From contig QKWM01000004.1 of assembly GCA_003248315.1 (NCBI GenBank), forward strand, positions 4,585,001-4,649,000: a DNA stretch of 64,000 nucleotides, given 5' to 3'. The position numbers were made by a program, and so were the translations under genes. The notes beneath the pieces are model-generated. The model did no database searches and was not told where the DNA came from. It saw only the letters and a list, made by a program, of their open reading frames with translations. Shown in pieces: positions 43,779 to 51,672 of the stretch (the stretch's first letter is position 1; the number at the start of each line of letters is the position of its first letter). Source of the stretch: Streptomyces sp. SW4. Its GTDB lineage: Bacteria > Actinomycetota > Actinomycetes > Streptomycetales > Streptomycetaceae.

Positions 43779-44962
43779 TTGAGCAGGTTGCGCTGGCTGA
43801 CCGCGGGGAGTCCCACGGTCCCGCACTCGTCGCGACGCTGGAGGGTCTGCCCGCCGGCGTGCCGATCACCACGGACATGGTGGCGGATCATCTGGCGCGG
43901 CGGCGGCTGGGCTATGGGCGCGGTGCGCGGATGAAGTTCGAGCGGGACGAGGTCACGTTCCTCGGCGGCGTCCGCCACGGGCTCACCCTCGGCTCCCCGG
44001 TCGCGATCATGGTCGGCAACACCGAGTGGCCGAAGTGGGAGCAGGTCATGGCCGCCGACCCGGTCGACCCGGAGGTGCTGGCCGGCCTCGCCCGCAACGC
44101 GCCGCTGACCCGCCCCCGCCCCGGCCACGCCGACCTGGCGGGGATGCAGAAGTACGGCTTCGACGAGGCCCGGCCCATCCTGGAGCGGGCGTCGGCCCGG
44201 GAGACCGCGGCCCGGGTCGCGCTCGGTGCGGTGGCCCGGTCCTACCTGAAGGAGACGGCCGGCATCGAGGTCGTCAGCCATGTCGTCGAGCTGGCCGCCG
44301 CCAAGGCGCCGCGCGGTGTGCTGCCGACCCCGGCGGACGTGGAGAAGCTGGACGCCGACCCGGTGCGCTGCCTGGACGCGGACGCGTCGAAGGCGATGGT
44401 CGCGGAGATCGACCAGGCCCACAAGGACGGCGACACCCTGGGCGGTGTGGTGGAGGTCCTGGCCTACGGGGTGCCGGTGGGGCTGGGTTCGCATGTGCAC
44501 TGGGACCGGCGGCTGGACGCCCGGCTGGCGGCGGCGCTGATGGGCATCCAGGCGATCAAGGGGGTCGAGGTCGGGGACGGCTTCGACCTGGCGCGGGTGC
44601 CGGGGTCGCAGGCGCACGACGAGATCGTCACCACCGGCGACGGCATCAAGCGCGCGTCGGGCCGCTCCGGTGGCACCGAGGGCGGGTTGTCCACGGGTGA
44701 GCTGCTGCGGGTGCGGGCGGCGATGAAGCCGATCGCGACGGTGCCGCGCGCGCTGCGGACGGTGGACGTCTCCACCGGCGAGGCCGCCCAGGCCCACCAC
44801 CAGCGGTCCGACGTGTGCGCGGTCCCGGCCGCCGGGATCGTCGCCGAGGCGATGGTCGCCCTGGTCCTCGCGGACGCCGTCGCGGAGAAGTTCGGCGGTG
44901 ACAGCGTGACCGAGACCCGCCGGAACGTGACGTCGTACCTCGACTCCCTGGCCATCCGATGA
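43779..44962 (+). CDS. aroC: Chorismate synthase
   Basis: FMN-dependent last common enzyme of aromatic amino acid synthesis. The TTG at 43779 begins LSRLRWLTAGESHGPALVATLEG only after one G is restored near 43806 in a GGGGG run; without it a spurious upstream in-frame extension appears. The conserved GRGARMKFERDEVTFLGGV, RPRPGHADLAGMQKYGF, SARETAARVALG, RSGGTEGGLSTGELLRV and RSDVCAVPAAGIVAEAM blocks are all there. 394 residues after repair. The stop overlaps aroK (ATGA). Confidence 0.94.
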
Positions 44963-45474
44963 CCGCACCGCTGCTGGTCCTGGTCGGCCCGATGGGGGTC
45001 GGCAAGTCCACCGTGGGGTGGCTGCTCGCCGAGCGCCTCGGCGCCGGGTACCGGGACACCGACGACGACATCGTCGCGGAGCAGGGCCGGACCATCGCGG
45101 AGATCTTCGTGGACGAGGGCGAGGCCGCCTTCCGCGCCGTGGAGAAGCGGGCCGTGCACCGCGCCCTCGCCGAGCACGACGGTGTCCTGGCGCTGGGCGG
45201 CGGTGCCGTCCTCGACGCGGACACGCGGGCGCTGCTGGCCGGGCAGCGGGTGGTCTACCTCTCCATGGACGTGGAGGAGGCGGTCCGGCGGACCGGGCTC
45301 AACGCGGCCCGGCCGTTGCTGGCGGTCAACCCGCGCAAGCAGTGGCGGGAGCTGATGGAGGCCCGCCGCCACCTGTACGAGGAGGTCGCCACGGTCGTGG
45401 TGGCCACCGACGGGCGCACCCCGGAAGAGGTCACCGAAGCCGCCCTGGACGCACTGGAGTTGAAGAGCGCATGA
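44959..45474 (+). CDS. aroK: Shikimate kinase
   Basis: Phosphorylates shikimate at the 3-OH with ATP. The P-loop is GPMGVGKSTVGWLLAE near residue 10, with the DTDDDIVAEQG substrate site and the GEAAFRAVEKRAVHRAL and LGGGAVLD segments that bind shikimate. Intact, 171 residues. It overlaps aroC and aroB by four bases at each end, so the three should be translated in step. Confidence 0.94.
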   Translation: MTAPLLVLVGPMGVGKSTVGWLLAERLGAGYRDTDDDIVAEQGRTIAEIFVDEGEAAFRAVEKRAVHRALAEHDGVLALGGGAVLDADTRALLAGQRVVYLSMDVEEAVRRTGLNAARPLLAVNPRKQWRELMEARRHLYEEVATVVVATDGRTPEEVTEAALDALELKSA

Positions 45475-46562
45475 GTGAGGCAGTCACCCGCATCCAGGTG
45501 GGCGGCACCGCCGGTACCGACCCCTACGAGGTGCTGGTGGGCCGTCGGCTCCTGGGGGAGCTGGCCGGTCTGATCGGTGACCGGGCCCGGCGGGTCGCCG
45601 TGATCCATCCGGAGGCGCTGGCGGACACCGGCGACGCGCTGCGGGCCGATCTGGCCGAGCAGGGCTACGAGGCCATCGCGATCCAGGTGCCCAACGCGGA
45701 GGAGGCCAAGACCGCCGAGGTCGCCGCCTACTGCTGGAAGGCGCTGGGCACCTCCGGCTTCACCCGCACCGACGTCATCGTCGGCGTCGGCGGCGGGGCC
45801 ACCACGGACCTGGCCGGGTTCGTCGCGGCGACCTGGCTGCGCGGGGTGCGGTGGGTCGCGGTCCCGACGACGGTGCTGGCGATGGTGGACGCGGCGGTCG
45901 GCGGCAAGACCGGCATCAACACCGCCGAGGGCAAGAACCTGGTGGGCGCGTTCCACCCGCCGGCCGGGGTGCTGTGCGACCTGGCCGCACTGGACTCCCT
46001 GCCGGTCCACGACTACGTCTCCGGGCTGGCGGAGGTCATCAAGGCCGGCTTCATCGCCGACCCGAGGATCCTGGAGCTGATCGAGTCCGACCCGCAGGCC
46101 GCCCGCACCCCGGACGGCCCGCACACCGCCGAGCTGATCGAGCGGTCCATCCGGGTCAAGGCCGAGGTGGTCTCCTCCGACCTGAAGGAGTCGGGCCGGC
46201 GGGAGATCCTCAACTACGGGCACACGCTGGGCCACGCGATCGAGAAGAACGAGCGCTACAAGTGGCGGCACGGCGCGGCGGTCGCGGTCGGTATGCACTT
46301 CGCCGCGGAGCTGGGCCGGCTGGCGGGCCGGCTGGACGACGCCACCGCCGACCGCCACCGGACGGTCCTGGAGGCGGTCGGGCTTCCGCTGCACTACCGG
46401 TACGACCAGTGGCCCAAGCTGCTGGAGACGATGAAGGTCGACAAGAAGTCCCGTGGTGACATGCTGCGGTTCATCGTGCTGGACGGCCTGGCCAGGCCCA
46501 CGGTGCTGGAAGGCCCCGACCCGGCCGTCCTCCTCGCCGCCTACGGTGAAGTCGGGCAGTAG
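45471..46562 (+). CDS. aroB: 3-dehydroquinate synthase
   Basis: NAD- and metal-dependent enzyme that forms the first carbocycle of the shikimate pathway. The GVGGGATTDLAGFVAATWLRG, PTTVLAMVDAAVGGKTGIN, and the metal-binding NYGHTLGHAIEK and RHGAAVAVGMHFAAE are typical. Intact, 363 residues, ATG at 45471 overlapping aroK. A hairpin follows, so the aro run probably ends here. The dehydroquinase gene aroQ, which could be expected next, is not in the window after aroB. Confidence 0.94.
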   Translation: MSEAVTRIQVGGTAGTDPYEVLVGRRLLGELAGLIGDRARRVAVIHPEALADTGDALRADLAEQGYEAIAIQVPNAEEAKTAEVAAYCWKALGTSGFTRTDVIVGVGGGATTDLAGFVAATWLRGVRWVAVPTTVLAMVDAAVGGKTGINTAEGKNLVGAFHPPAGVLCDLAALDSLPVHDYVSGLAEVIKAGFIADPRILELIESDPQAARTPDGPHTAELIERSIRVKAEVVSSDLKESGRREILNYGHTLGHAIEKNERYKWRHGAAVAVGMHFAAELGRLAGRLDDATADRHRTVLEAVGLPLHYRYDQWPKLLETMKVDKKSRGDMLRFIVLDGLARPTVLEGPDPAVLLAAYGEVGQ

Positions 46563-46577
46563 GAACGGGCACTTCGC

Positions 46578-46616
46578 ACCGCCCCGGCCGTTCACCAAAC
46601 GACGACCGGGGCGGTA
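46578..46616 (+). terminator. Hairpin after aroB
   Basis: ACCGCCCCGG at 46578-46587 pairs with CCGGGGCGGT at 46607-46616 across a 19-base, partly structured loop. It starts 15 bp after the aroB stop. Confidence 0.55.
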
Positions 46617-46693
46617 CCGTTCGGTAGCAGCGGGTCCGCCCGCTGTCAGCGCCCATCGCCTGAGTCCAGAAGAACGAGACGGAGTGGCACCGG

Positions 46694-47557
46694 ATGCAGC
46701 ACGCAGTGGGTTCTCCGCTGCCGCCGCCCCACCAGCCGGGGCACGGACCGGCCACCGGCTGGTCACCGGCCGCACACCACCCGGGTCACCACCCGGCAGC
46801 GCACCAGAGTTCCGCCCCCGTGCCCCCGCCTCCGCCGGCGCAGGGCTTCCCCGGACCACCGCCGCACCCCGTCGCGGCCCAGGGGCCCGTCCAGGGCCCG
46901 CCCCCGCCGGACACCACCGGTCACGTGCCGCTGCCTCCCGGCGGTCCCGTCGCCGCCCCCGGCGCACCGCCCTCGGCGGCCACCGCGCCCGACCCGTCCG
47001 GCACCACCCTCGCCGTGCTGCTCATCGGCCCCGCCGGCGCCGGCAAGACCAGCGTCGCCAAGTACTGGGCGGACCACCGGCGGGTCCCCACCGCCCACAT
47101 CAGCCTCGACGACGTGCGCGAGTGGGTCCGCTCCGGCTTCGCCGACCCCCAGTCCGGGTGGAACGACAACTCCGAGGCGCAGTACCGCCTGGCCCGCCGC
47201 ACCTGCGGTTTCGCCGCGCGGAACTTCCTGGCCAACGGCATATCGTGCATCCTCGACGACGCCGTCTTCCCCGACCGCCCCGTCGTCGGACTCGGCGGCT
47301 GGAAGCGGCACGTCGGCCCGGGCCTGCTCCCGGTCGTCCTCCTGCCCGGCCTGGACATCGTCCTGGAGCGCAACGCCGAACGCTCGGGCAACCGCCGGCT
47401 CAGCGACGAGGAGGTGGCCCGCATCCACGGCCGCATGGCCGGCTGGTACGGCTCGGGCCTCCCGATCATCGACAACTCGCAGCTGGACGTACCGGAGACG
47501 GCACGAGTCCTCGACGAGGTCCTGGCCCGATCCATCGCCAGCCCCCCGACCTGGTGA
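46694..47557 (+). CDS. P-loop ATPase/kinase-like protein with Pro/His-rich N-terminus
   Basis: 287 residues, intact. The first 105 residues are low-complexity, rich in Pro, His, Gly and Ala. The second part is a P-loop fold: Walker A LLIGPAGAGKTSVAKYW, a strand-helix LDDVREWVRSGF, a conserved SEAQYRLARRTCGFAARNFL helix, ISCILDDAVFP as Walker B-like, and VLLPGLDIVLERNAERSGNRRLSDEEVARIH. The build matches small nucleoside or polynucleotide kinase-like (zeta toxin-type) P-loop proteins. The substrate is unknown; no antitoxin partner is seen. It lies between aroB and the M24 gene, and its stop codon is within the first unit of a downstream repeat. Confidence 0.8.
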   Translation: MQHAVGSPLPPPHQPGHGPATGWSPAAHHPGHHPAAHQSSAPVPPPPPAQGFPGPPPHPVAAQGPVQGPPPPDTTGHVPLPPGGPVAAPGAPPSAATAPDPSGTTLAVLLIGPAGAGKTSVAKYWADHRRVPTAHISLDDVREWVRSGFADPQSGWNDNSEAQYRLARRTCGFAARNFLANGISCILDDAVFPDRPVVGLGGWKRHVGPGLLPVVLLPGLDIVLERNAERSGNRRLSDEEVARIHGRMAGWYGSGLPIIDNSQLDVPETARVLDEVLARSIASPPTW

Positions 47558-47765
47558 CGCCCGCACCCGGACCCACCGGAAGGGCCCCGGCGAACCGCGC
47601 GACCAGCCGCACCCACCCCACCCTGGCGACGCCGGTGACCGGACCCACCTAGGGGGCGCGGGGAACTGCGCGACCAGCCACACCCGCCCCACCCTGGTGA
47701 CGCCGGTGACCGGACCCACCAAAGGGGCGCGGGGAACTGCGCGACCAGCCACACCCCACCCGCAC
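47556..47765. repeat. Three tandem copies of a ~71-bp Streptomyces-type intergenic repeat
   Basis: Unit starts are at 47556, 47628 and 47699, each beginning GACGCC and continuing through GACCGGACCCACC. The core GGGGCGCGGGGAACTGCGCG, followed by ACCAGCC, is clear in copies two and three and decayed in copy one. This core is a motif I recognise from many Streptomyces intergenic regions. The first copy overlaps the 3' end of the P-loop gene. The rest of the 332-base gap up to 47889 holds C-rich sequence without a gene. Confidence 0.85.
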
Positions 47766-47889
47766 CCGCCCCACCACACCACACCACCCCCCACCCCCGT
47801 AGGCACCGCGGCACCGCGCAACCCGCCCGCACCGCCCACTCGGCCTCTCCCGACCGGCGTGACCCGAGCGCAGCGCATACGCTCGGCAC

Positions 47890-49002
47890 ATGTCAGAGGT
47901 GTACGCGGCCCGCCGAACCCGCCTACGCGAACGCTGCACCGCGGGCGGCAGCGCGGCGGCGCTGGTCTCCCGCCCCGCCAACGTGCGCTACCTCGCGGGC
48001 ACCGCCCCGCACGGCGCCGTCCTGCTGCTCGGCCGGAGCGACGACGAGGACCTGCTGCTGTGCGCGGGCCCCCTGGAGGACCGGCCCGCCCAGGGCCGCC
48101 CCGACGAGGCCCTGCGCGTGCGCACCCTCACCGGCCCGGCCGGCGACGCCGCCGTCGCCGCCGCCGGAATGGCCGCCGGCGACGGCGCCGAGTCGCTCGC
48201 CGTGGAGGAGCACCACCTGACCGTCGCCCGGCACCGGGCCCTGCGCTCCGTCGCCCCCGACCTGCGCCTCACCGATCTCGGCGGCGCGGTCGAACAGCTC
48301 CGGATCGTCAAGGACGAGGAGGAGATCTCCTGCCTGCGGATCGGCGCCGAGATCGCCGACCAGGCCCTCGGCGAACTGCTCGAGTCCATCCTCGTCGGCC
48401 GCACCGAGCGGCACCTCGCCCTCGAACTCGAACGCCGCCTGGTCGACCACGGTGCCGACGGCCCGGCCTTCCCGACCTCCGTCGGCACCGGCCCCAACGC
48501 CGGACGGCCCGGCCACCGGCCCACCGACCGGCGCGTCGAGGAGGGCGACTTCCTCACCGTGTGCCTCGGCGCCACCTACCGCGGCTACCGCTGCGAGATC
48601 GGCCGCACCTTCGTCATCGGCACCTCACCGGCCGACTGGCAGATCGAGCTGTACGACCTCGTGTTCGCCGCCCAGCGGGCCGGCCGTGAGGCCCTCGCCC
48701 CCGGCGCGGCCTGCCGCGACGTGGACCGCGCCGCCCGCCAGGTGCTGGACGGCGCCGGGTACGCCGAACACCTCCCGCCGCTCACCGGTCACGGTGTCGG
48801 CCTGGAAATCGACGAGGACCCTCAGCTGGCCCCGTCGGCCATGGGTAAACTGGACGCTTGCGTGCCGGTCACCGTCGAACCGGGGGTCCACCTCCCGGGC
48901 CGGGGTGGTGTCCGGATCGATGACACGCTCGTCGTACGCCCCGAGGCGGACGGCGGACCCGAGCTACTCACCATCACGACCAAGGAGCTGCTCGCGCTCT
49001 AG
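47890..49002 (+). CDS. M24-fold (aminopeptidase P-like) protein with altered metal ligands
   Basis: 370 residues, intact. The creatinase-like N-terminal domain begins SEVYAARRTRLRERC, and the pita-bread C-terminal domain starts near residue 135. Compared with E. coli PepP, three of the five metal ligands differ: the first Asp (LVLIDAG) is Cys in LTVCLGATY, the second Asp (GYAGDITRT) is Glu in GYRCEIGRTF, and the last Glu (GIRIEDD) is Asp in GVRIDDT. The His (LTGHGVGLEI) and the TVEPG Glu are kept. Proline-peptidase activity is therefore doubtful. The gene is located just before efp, a typical place for an M24 gene in actinobacteria. Confidence 0.85.
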   Translation: MSEVYAARRTRLRERCTAGGSAAALVSRPANVRYLAGTAPHGAVLLLGRSDDEDLLLCAGPLEDRPAQGRPDEALRVRTLTGPAGDAAVAAAGMAAGDGAESLAVEEHHLTVARHRALRSVAPDLRLTDLGGAVEQLRIVKDEEEISCLRIGAEIADQALGELLESILVGRTERHLALELERRLVDHGADGPAFPTSVGTGPNAGRPGHRPTDRRVEEGDFLTVCLGATYRGYRCEIGRTFVIGTSPADWQIELYDLVFAAQRAGREALAPGAACRDVDRAARQVLDGAGYAEHLPPLTGHGVGLEIDEDPQLAPSAMGKLDACVPVTVEPGVHLPGRGGVRIDDTLVVRPEADGGPELLTITTKELLAL

Positions 49003-49070
49003 CCTTCGCGCTGTGCGCATGCCGGCCCCGGGGTCGTCCACGTCAGTCCAGTCCAGGAGATTCCTCAACC

Positions 49071-49637
49071 GTGGCTTCCACGAACGACCTCAAGAACGGC
49101 ATGGTGCTCAAGCTCGAAGGCGGCCAGCTCTGGTCCGTCGTCGAGTTCCAGCACGTCAAGCCCGGCAAGGGCCCGGCCTTCGTGCGCACCAAGCTCAAGA
49201 ACGTGCTCTCCGGCAAGGTCGTCGACAAGACGTTCAACGCCGGCGTCAAGGTCGACACGGCCACCGTCGACAAGCGCGACATGCAGTTCTCCTACATGGA
49301 CGGCGACTACTTCGTCTTCATGGACATGGAGACCTACGACCAGCTGCACATCGACCGCAAGGTCGTCGGCGACGCCGCCAACTTCCTGGTCGAGGGCTTC
49401 GAGGCCACCGTCGCGCAGCACGAGGGCGAGGTGCTCTTCGTCGAGCTGCCCGCCGCCGTCGAGCTGACCATCCAGGAGACCGAGCCGGGCGTCCAGGGCG
49501 ACCGCTCCACCGGCGGCACCAAGCCGGCCACCCTGGAGACCGGCCACCAGATCCAGGTCCCGCTCTTCATCACCACCGGTGAGAAGATCAAGGTCGACAC
49601 CCGCACGAGCGACTACCTCGGCCGGGTGAACAGCTAA
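49071..49637 (+). CDS. efp: Elongation factor P
   Basis: Enters the ribosomal E site to help peptide-bond formation at polyproline stretches. Three beta-barrel domains: N-terminal NDLKNGMVLKLEGGQLWSVVEFQHVKPGKGPAF with the tip Lys in PGKG, then the OB domains (YFVFMDMETYDQLHI and VPLFITTGEKIKVDTRTSDYL). Intact, 188 residues, GTG start at 49071. It ends 2 bp before nusB, so the two are one transcript. Confidence 0.95.
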   Translation: MASTNDLKNGMVLKLEGGQLWSVVEFQHVKPGKGPAFVRTKLKNVLSGKVVDKTFNAGVKVDTATVDKRDMQFSYMDGDYFVFMDMETYDQLHIDRKVVGDAANFLVEGFEATVAQHEGEVLFVELPAAVELTIQETEPGVQGDRSTGGTKPATLETGHQIQVPLFITTGEKIKVDTRTSDYLGRVNS

Positions 49638-49639
49638 CC

Positions 49640-50074
49640 GTGGCTGCCCGCAACACGGCCCGCAAACGCGCCTTCCAGATCCTCTTCGAGGGCGACCAGC
49701 GCGGTGCCGACGTCCTGACGGTCCTCGCGGACTGGATCCGGCACTCCCGGACCGACACCCGGCAGCCGCCGGTGAGCGAGTACACGATGCAGCTGGTCGA
49801 GGGGTACGCGGAGCACGCGACCCGCATCGACGAGCTGATCTCGCAGTACTCCGTCGGCTGGACGCTCGACCGCATGCCGGTCGTCGACCGCAACATCCTG
49901 CGCCTCGGCGTCTACGAGCTGGTCTGGGTCGACGAGACCCCGGACGCCGTCGTCCTCGACGAGATGGTCCAGCTCGCGAAGGAGTTCTCCACCGACGAGT
50001 CGCCGTCGTTCGTCAACGGCCTGCTCGGCCGGCTCAAGGACCTCAAGCCCTCGCTCCGGCGGGACCAGGCCTAG
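49640..50074 (+). CDS. nusB: Transcription antitermination protein NusB
   Basis: All-helical protein that with NusE (S10) binds boxA RNA in rRNA operons. ARNTARKRAFQILFEGDQRG at the start and the VDRNILRLGVYELVWVDETPD and FVNGLLGRL segments are typical. Intact, 144 residues, GTG start at 49640. The stop is followed by a very strong hairpin shared with convergent bldD. Confidence 0.94.
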   Translation: MAARNTARKRAFQILFEGDQRGADVLTVLADWIRHSRTDTRQPPVSEYTMQLVEGYAEHATRIDELISQYSVGWTLDRMPVVDRNILRLGVYELVWVDETPDAVVLDEMVQLAKEFSTDESPSFVNGLLGRLKDLKPSLRRDQA

Positions 50075-50111
50075 GGGCCGCCGAGCCGCACCGGCGCGAG
50101 ACACCAGAAAA

Positions 50112-50157
50112 GACGCCGGAGGGCCCGCAGCACGTTCGCTGCGGGCCCTCCGGCGTC
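50112..50157. terminator. Bidirectional terminator between nusB and bldD
   Basis: A perfect 20-bp inverted repeat, GACGCCGGAGGGCCCGCAGC at 50112-50131 and its complement at 50138-50157, with a 6-base loop ACGTTC. It is preceded by an A-rich stretch (GAAAAGA) that reads as U-rich on the bldD transcript. It lies between two convergent genes. Confidence 0.9.
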
Positions 50158-50212
50158 GTCGGTTCCGTCCCCGAGGGACGGCGGCACGTTTCTGCTGACG
50201 TGTGCCGGGCGA

Positions 50213-50715
50213 TCAGGCCTCTTCGTGGGACGCCACCGCACGGCGCGCGTCCGCGTCCAGCACGCCCCAGCTGATCAGCTGCTCGGTGAGGACCGAGGGC
50301 GACTGGTCGTAGATCACGGCGAGGGTGCGCAGGTCGTCCTGGCGGATCGACAGCACCTTGCCGTTGTAGTCACCGCGCTGCGACTGGATCGTGGCCGCGT
50401 AGCGCTGCAGGGGGCCCGCCTTCTCGGCCGGCACGGTGGCCAGCCGCTCCAGGTCCAGGACCAGCTTCGGCGGCGGCTCGGCGGCGCCGCCCGGGGTCGT
50501 GCCGGGGAGAAGCTCCTGCACGGGAACGCCGTAGAAATCCGCCAGCTCGGCAAGGCGCTGCACGGTCACCGCACGGTCGCCGCGCTCGTACGAGCCGACC
50601 ACCACGGCCTTCCAGCGTCCCTGGGACTTCTCCTCGACACCGTGGAGGGAAAGGCCCTGCTGGGTGCGGATCGCCCGGAGCTTGGCCCGAGCTGTTTGGC
50701 GTATTCGCTGGACAT
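50213..50715 (-). CDS. bldD: Developmental regulator BldD (c-di-GMP-responsive repressor)
   Basis: Master regulator that holds back sporulation genes during vegetative growth; two dimers are joined by tetrameric c-di-GMP. The N-terminal XRE-type helix-turn-helix spans about residues 10-70 (KLRAIRTQQGLSLHGVEEKS...). The C-terminal domain carries the c-di-GMP signature RGD-X8-RQDD with Arg114, Asp116, Arg125 and Asp128, all kept. One base is missing near 50688 (KQLGAKLRAIRT expected); after repair it is 167 residues, the standard length. ATG start at 50715. A palindrome lies about 55 bp upstream and may be an autoregulatory site. Confidence 0.95.
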
Positions 50716-50770
50716 ATGGCTCCCCGGACACTGGATCGACGCGGCCGGCTGGGACCATGCCGCGCGGTTG

Positions 50771-50790
50771 GTAACTCACTGTGAGGTTAC
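50771..50790. promoter_or_regulatory. Palindrome upstream of bldD, possible BldD operator
   Basis: GTAACTCACTGTGAGGTTAC is an imperfect palindrome built around CTCAC-T-GTGAG. It lies 56 bp upstream of the bldD start. BldD is known to repress its own gene and to prefer inverted AGTGA/TCAC-type half-sites, which fits. A related GTTAC element follows at 50796-50800. Confidence 0.6.
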
Positions 50791-50950
50791 GCAGCGTTAC
50801 TCTCCTGCGTCAAGCCGAATGGTCCGCACCGACTCTTCCGTGGTATCGGCACCCGGTTCGGCCAGGGGAGTGATGCGCCTGCGCCGAACGGGTGACCAGG
50901 GGGCGGTCCGGCGGGTCTCCGGCACCTGCTACGGTGGGTGGTGCAATTCC

Positions 50951-50992
50951 GACGTCCTTTAAGGTCCGTCCCGTGAGGCGGAGAAGGAGGTC
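50951..50992 (+). promoter_or_regulatory. PyrR-binding hairpin over the pyrR ribosome binding site
   Basis: The loop sequence TCCCGTGAGG at 50969-50978, held by CCG/CGG, matches the PyrR-binding loop consensus (UCC-N-GNGAGG type). The lower stem pairs GACGTCCTT at 50951-50959 with AAGGAGGTC at 50984-50992, with one mismatch. AAGGAGG at 50984-50990 is the pyrR ribosome binding site, 10 bases from the ATG. Binding of PyrR with UMP would thus hide the ribosome site, the translational type of control reported in mycobacteria. No terminator stem is needed. Confidence 0.75.
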
Positions 50993-51000
50993 CGTTTCGT

Positions 51001-51579
51001 ATGGACAAGCAGGACACGCAGTCCGATGCGCGGCCCGTTCTCGAAGGCCCCGACATCGCGCGGGTGCTGACCCGCATCGCCCACGAGATCGTCGAGCGCG
51101 CCAAGGGCGCCGACGACGTGGTGCTCCTCGGCATCCCGACCCGAGGCGTCTTCCTCGCCCGGCGGCTCGCCGCCAAGCTGGAGCAGATCACCGAGCGCAA
51201 GGTCCCGGTCGGCTCGCTCGACATCACCATGTACCGCGACGACCTGCGCATGCACCCGCCGCGGGCCCTCGCCCGTACCGAGATCCCCGGTGACGGCGTC
51301 GACGGCCGCCTGGTCGTCCTCGTCGACGACGTCCTGTTCTCCGGCCGCACCATCCGCGCCGCCCTCGACGCCCTGAACGACATCGGACGCCCCCGCGCGG
51401 TGCAGCTCGCGGTCCTCGTCGACCGCGGCCACCGGGAACTGCCCATCCGCGCCGACTACGTCGGCAAGAACCTCCCCACGTCGCTGCGGGAGACGGTCAA
51501 GGTGCAGCTCGCCGAGGAGGACGGTCGCGACACCGTGCTGCTCGGCGCCAAGCAGGCCGCCCCGGGCGCGCAGCAGTAG
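51001..51579 (+). CDS. pyrR: Bifunctional pyr operon regulator/uracil phosphoribosyltransferase PyrR
   Basis: RNA-binding regulator with weak uracil phosphoribosyltransferase activity. The PRPP loop VVLVDDVLFSGRTIRAALDAL is near residue 105 and the IPTRGVFLARRLA and DITMYRDDL segments are typical. Intact, 192 residues, ATG at 51001 behind a strong AAGGAGG that lies inside the PyrR hairpin. It is the first gene of the pyrimidine operon and divergent from bldD. Confidence 0.94.
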   Translation: MDKQDTQSDARPVLEGPDIARVLTRIAHEIVERAKGADDVVLLGIPTRGVFLARRLAAKLEQITERKVPVGSLDITMYRDDLRMHPPRALARTEIPGDGVDGRLVVLVDDVLFSGRTIRAALDALNDIGRPRAVQLAVLVDRGHRELPIRADYVGKNLPTSLRETVKVQLAEEDGRDTVLLGAKQAAPGAQQ

Positions 51580-51672
51580 GGCACGCGGCGCACCCCCTCG
51601 CCGTACGTCTGCCTCCGCGTGCCCCCGCATGCCCGAATTCTCCTGAATGAACTTCCTTACGGAGCCTGACAG

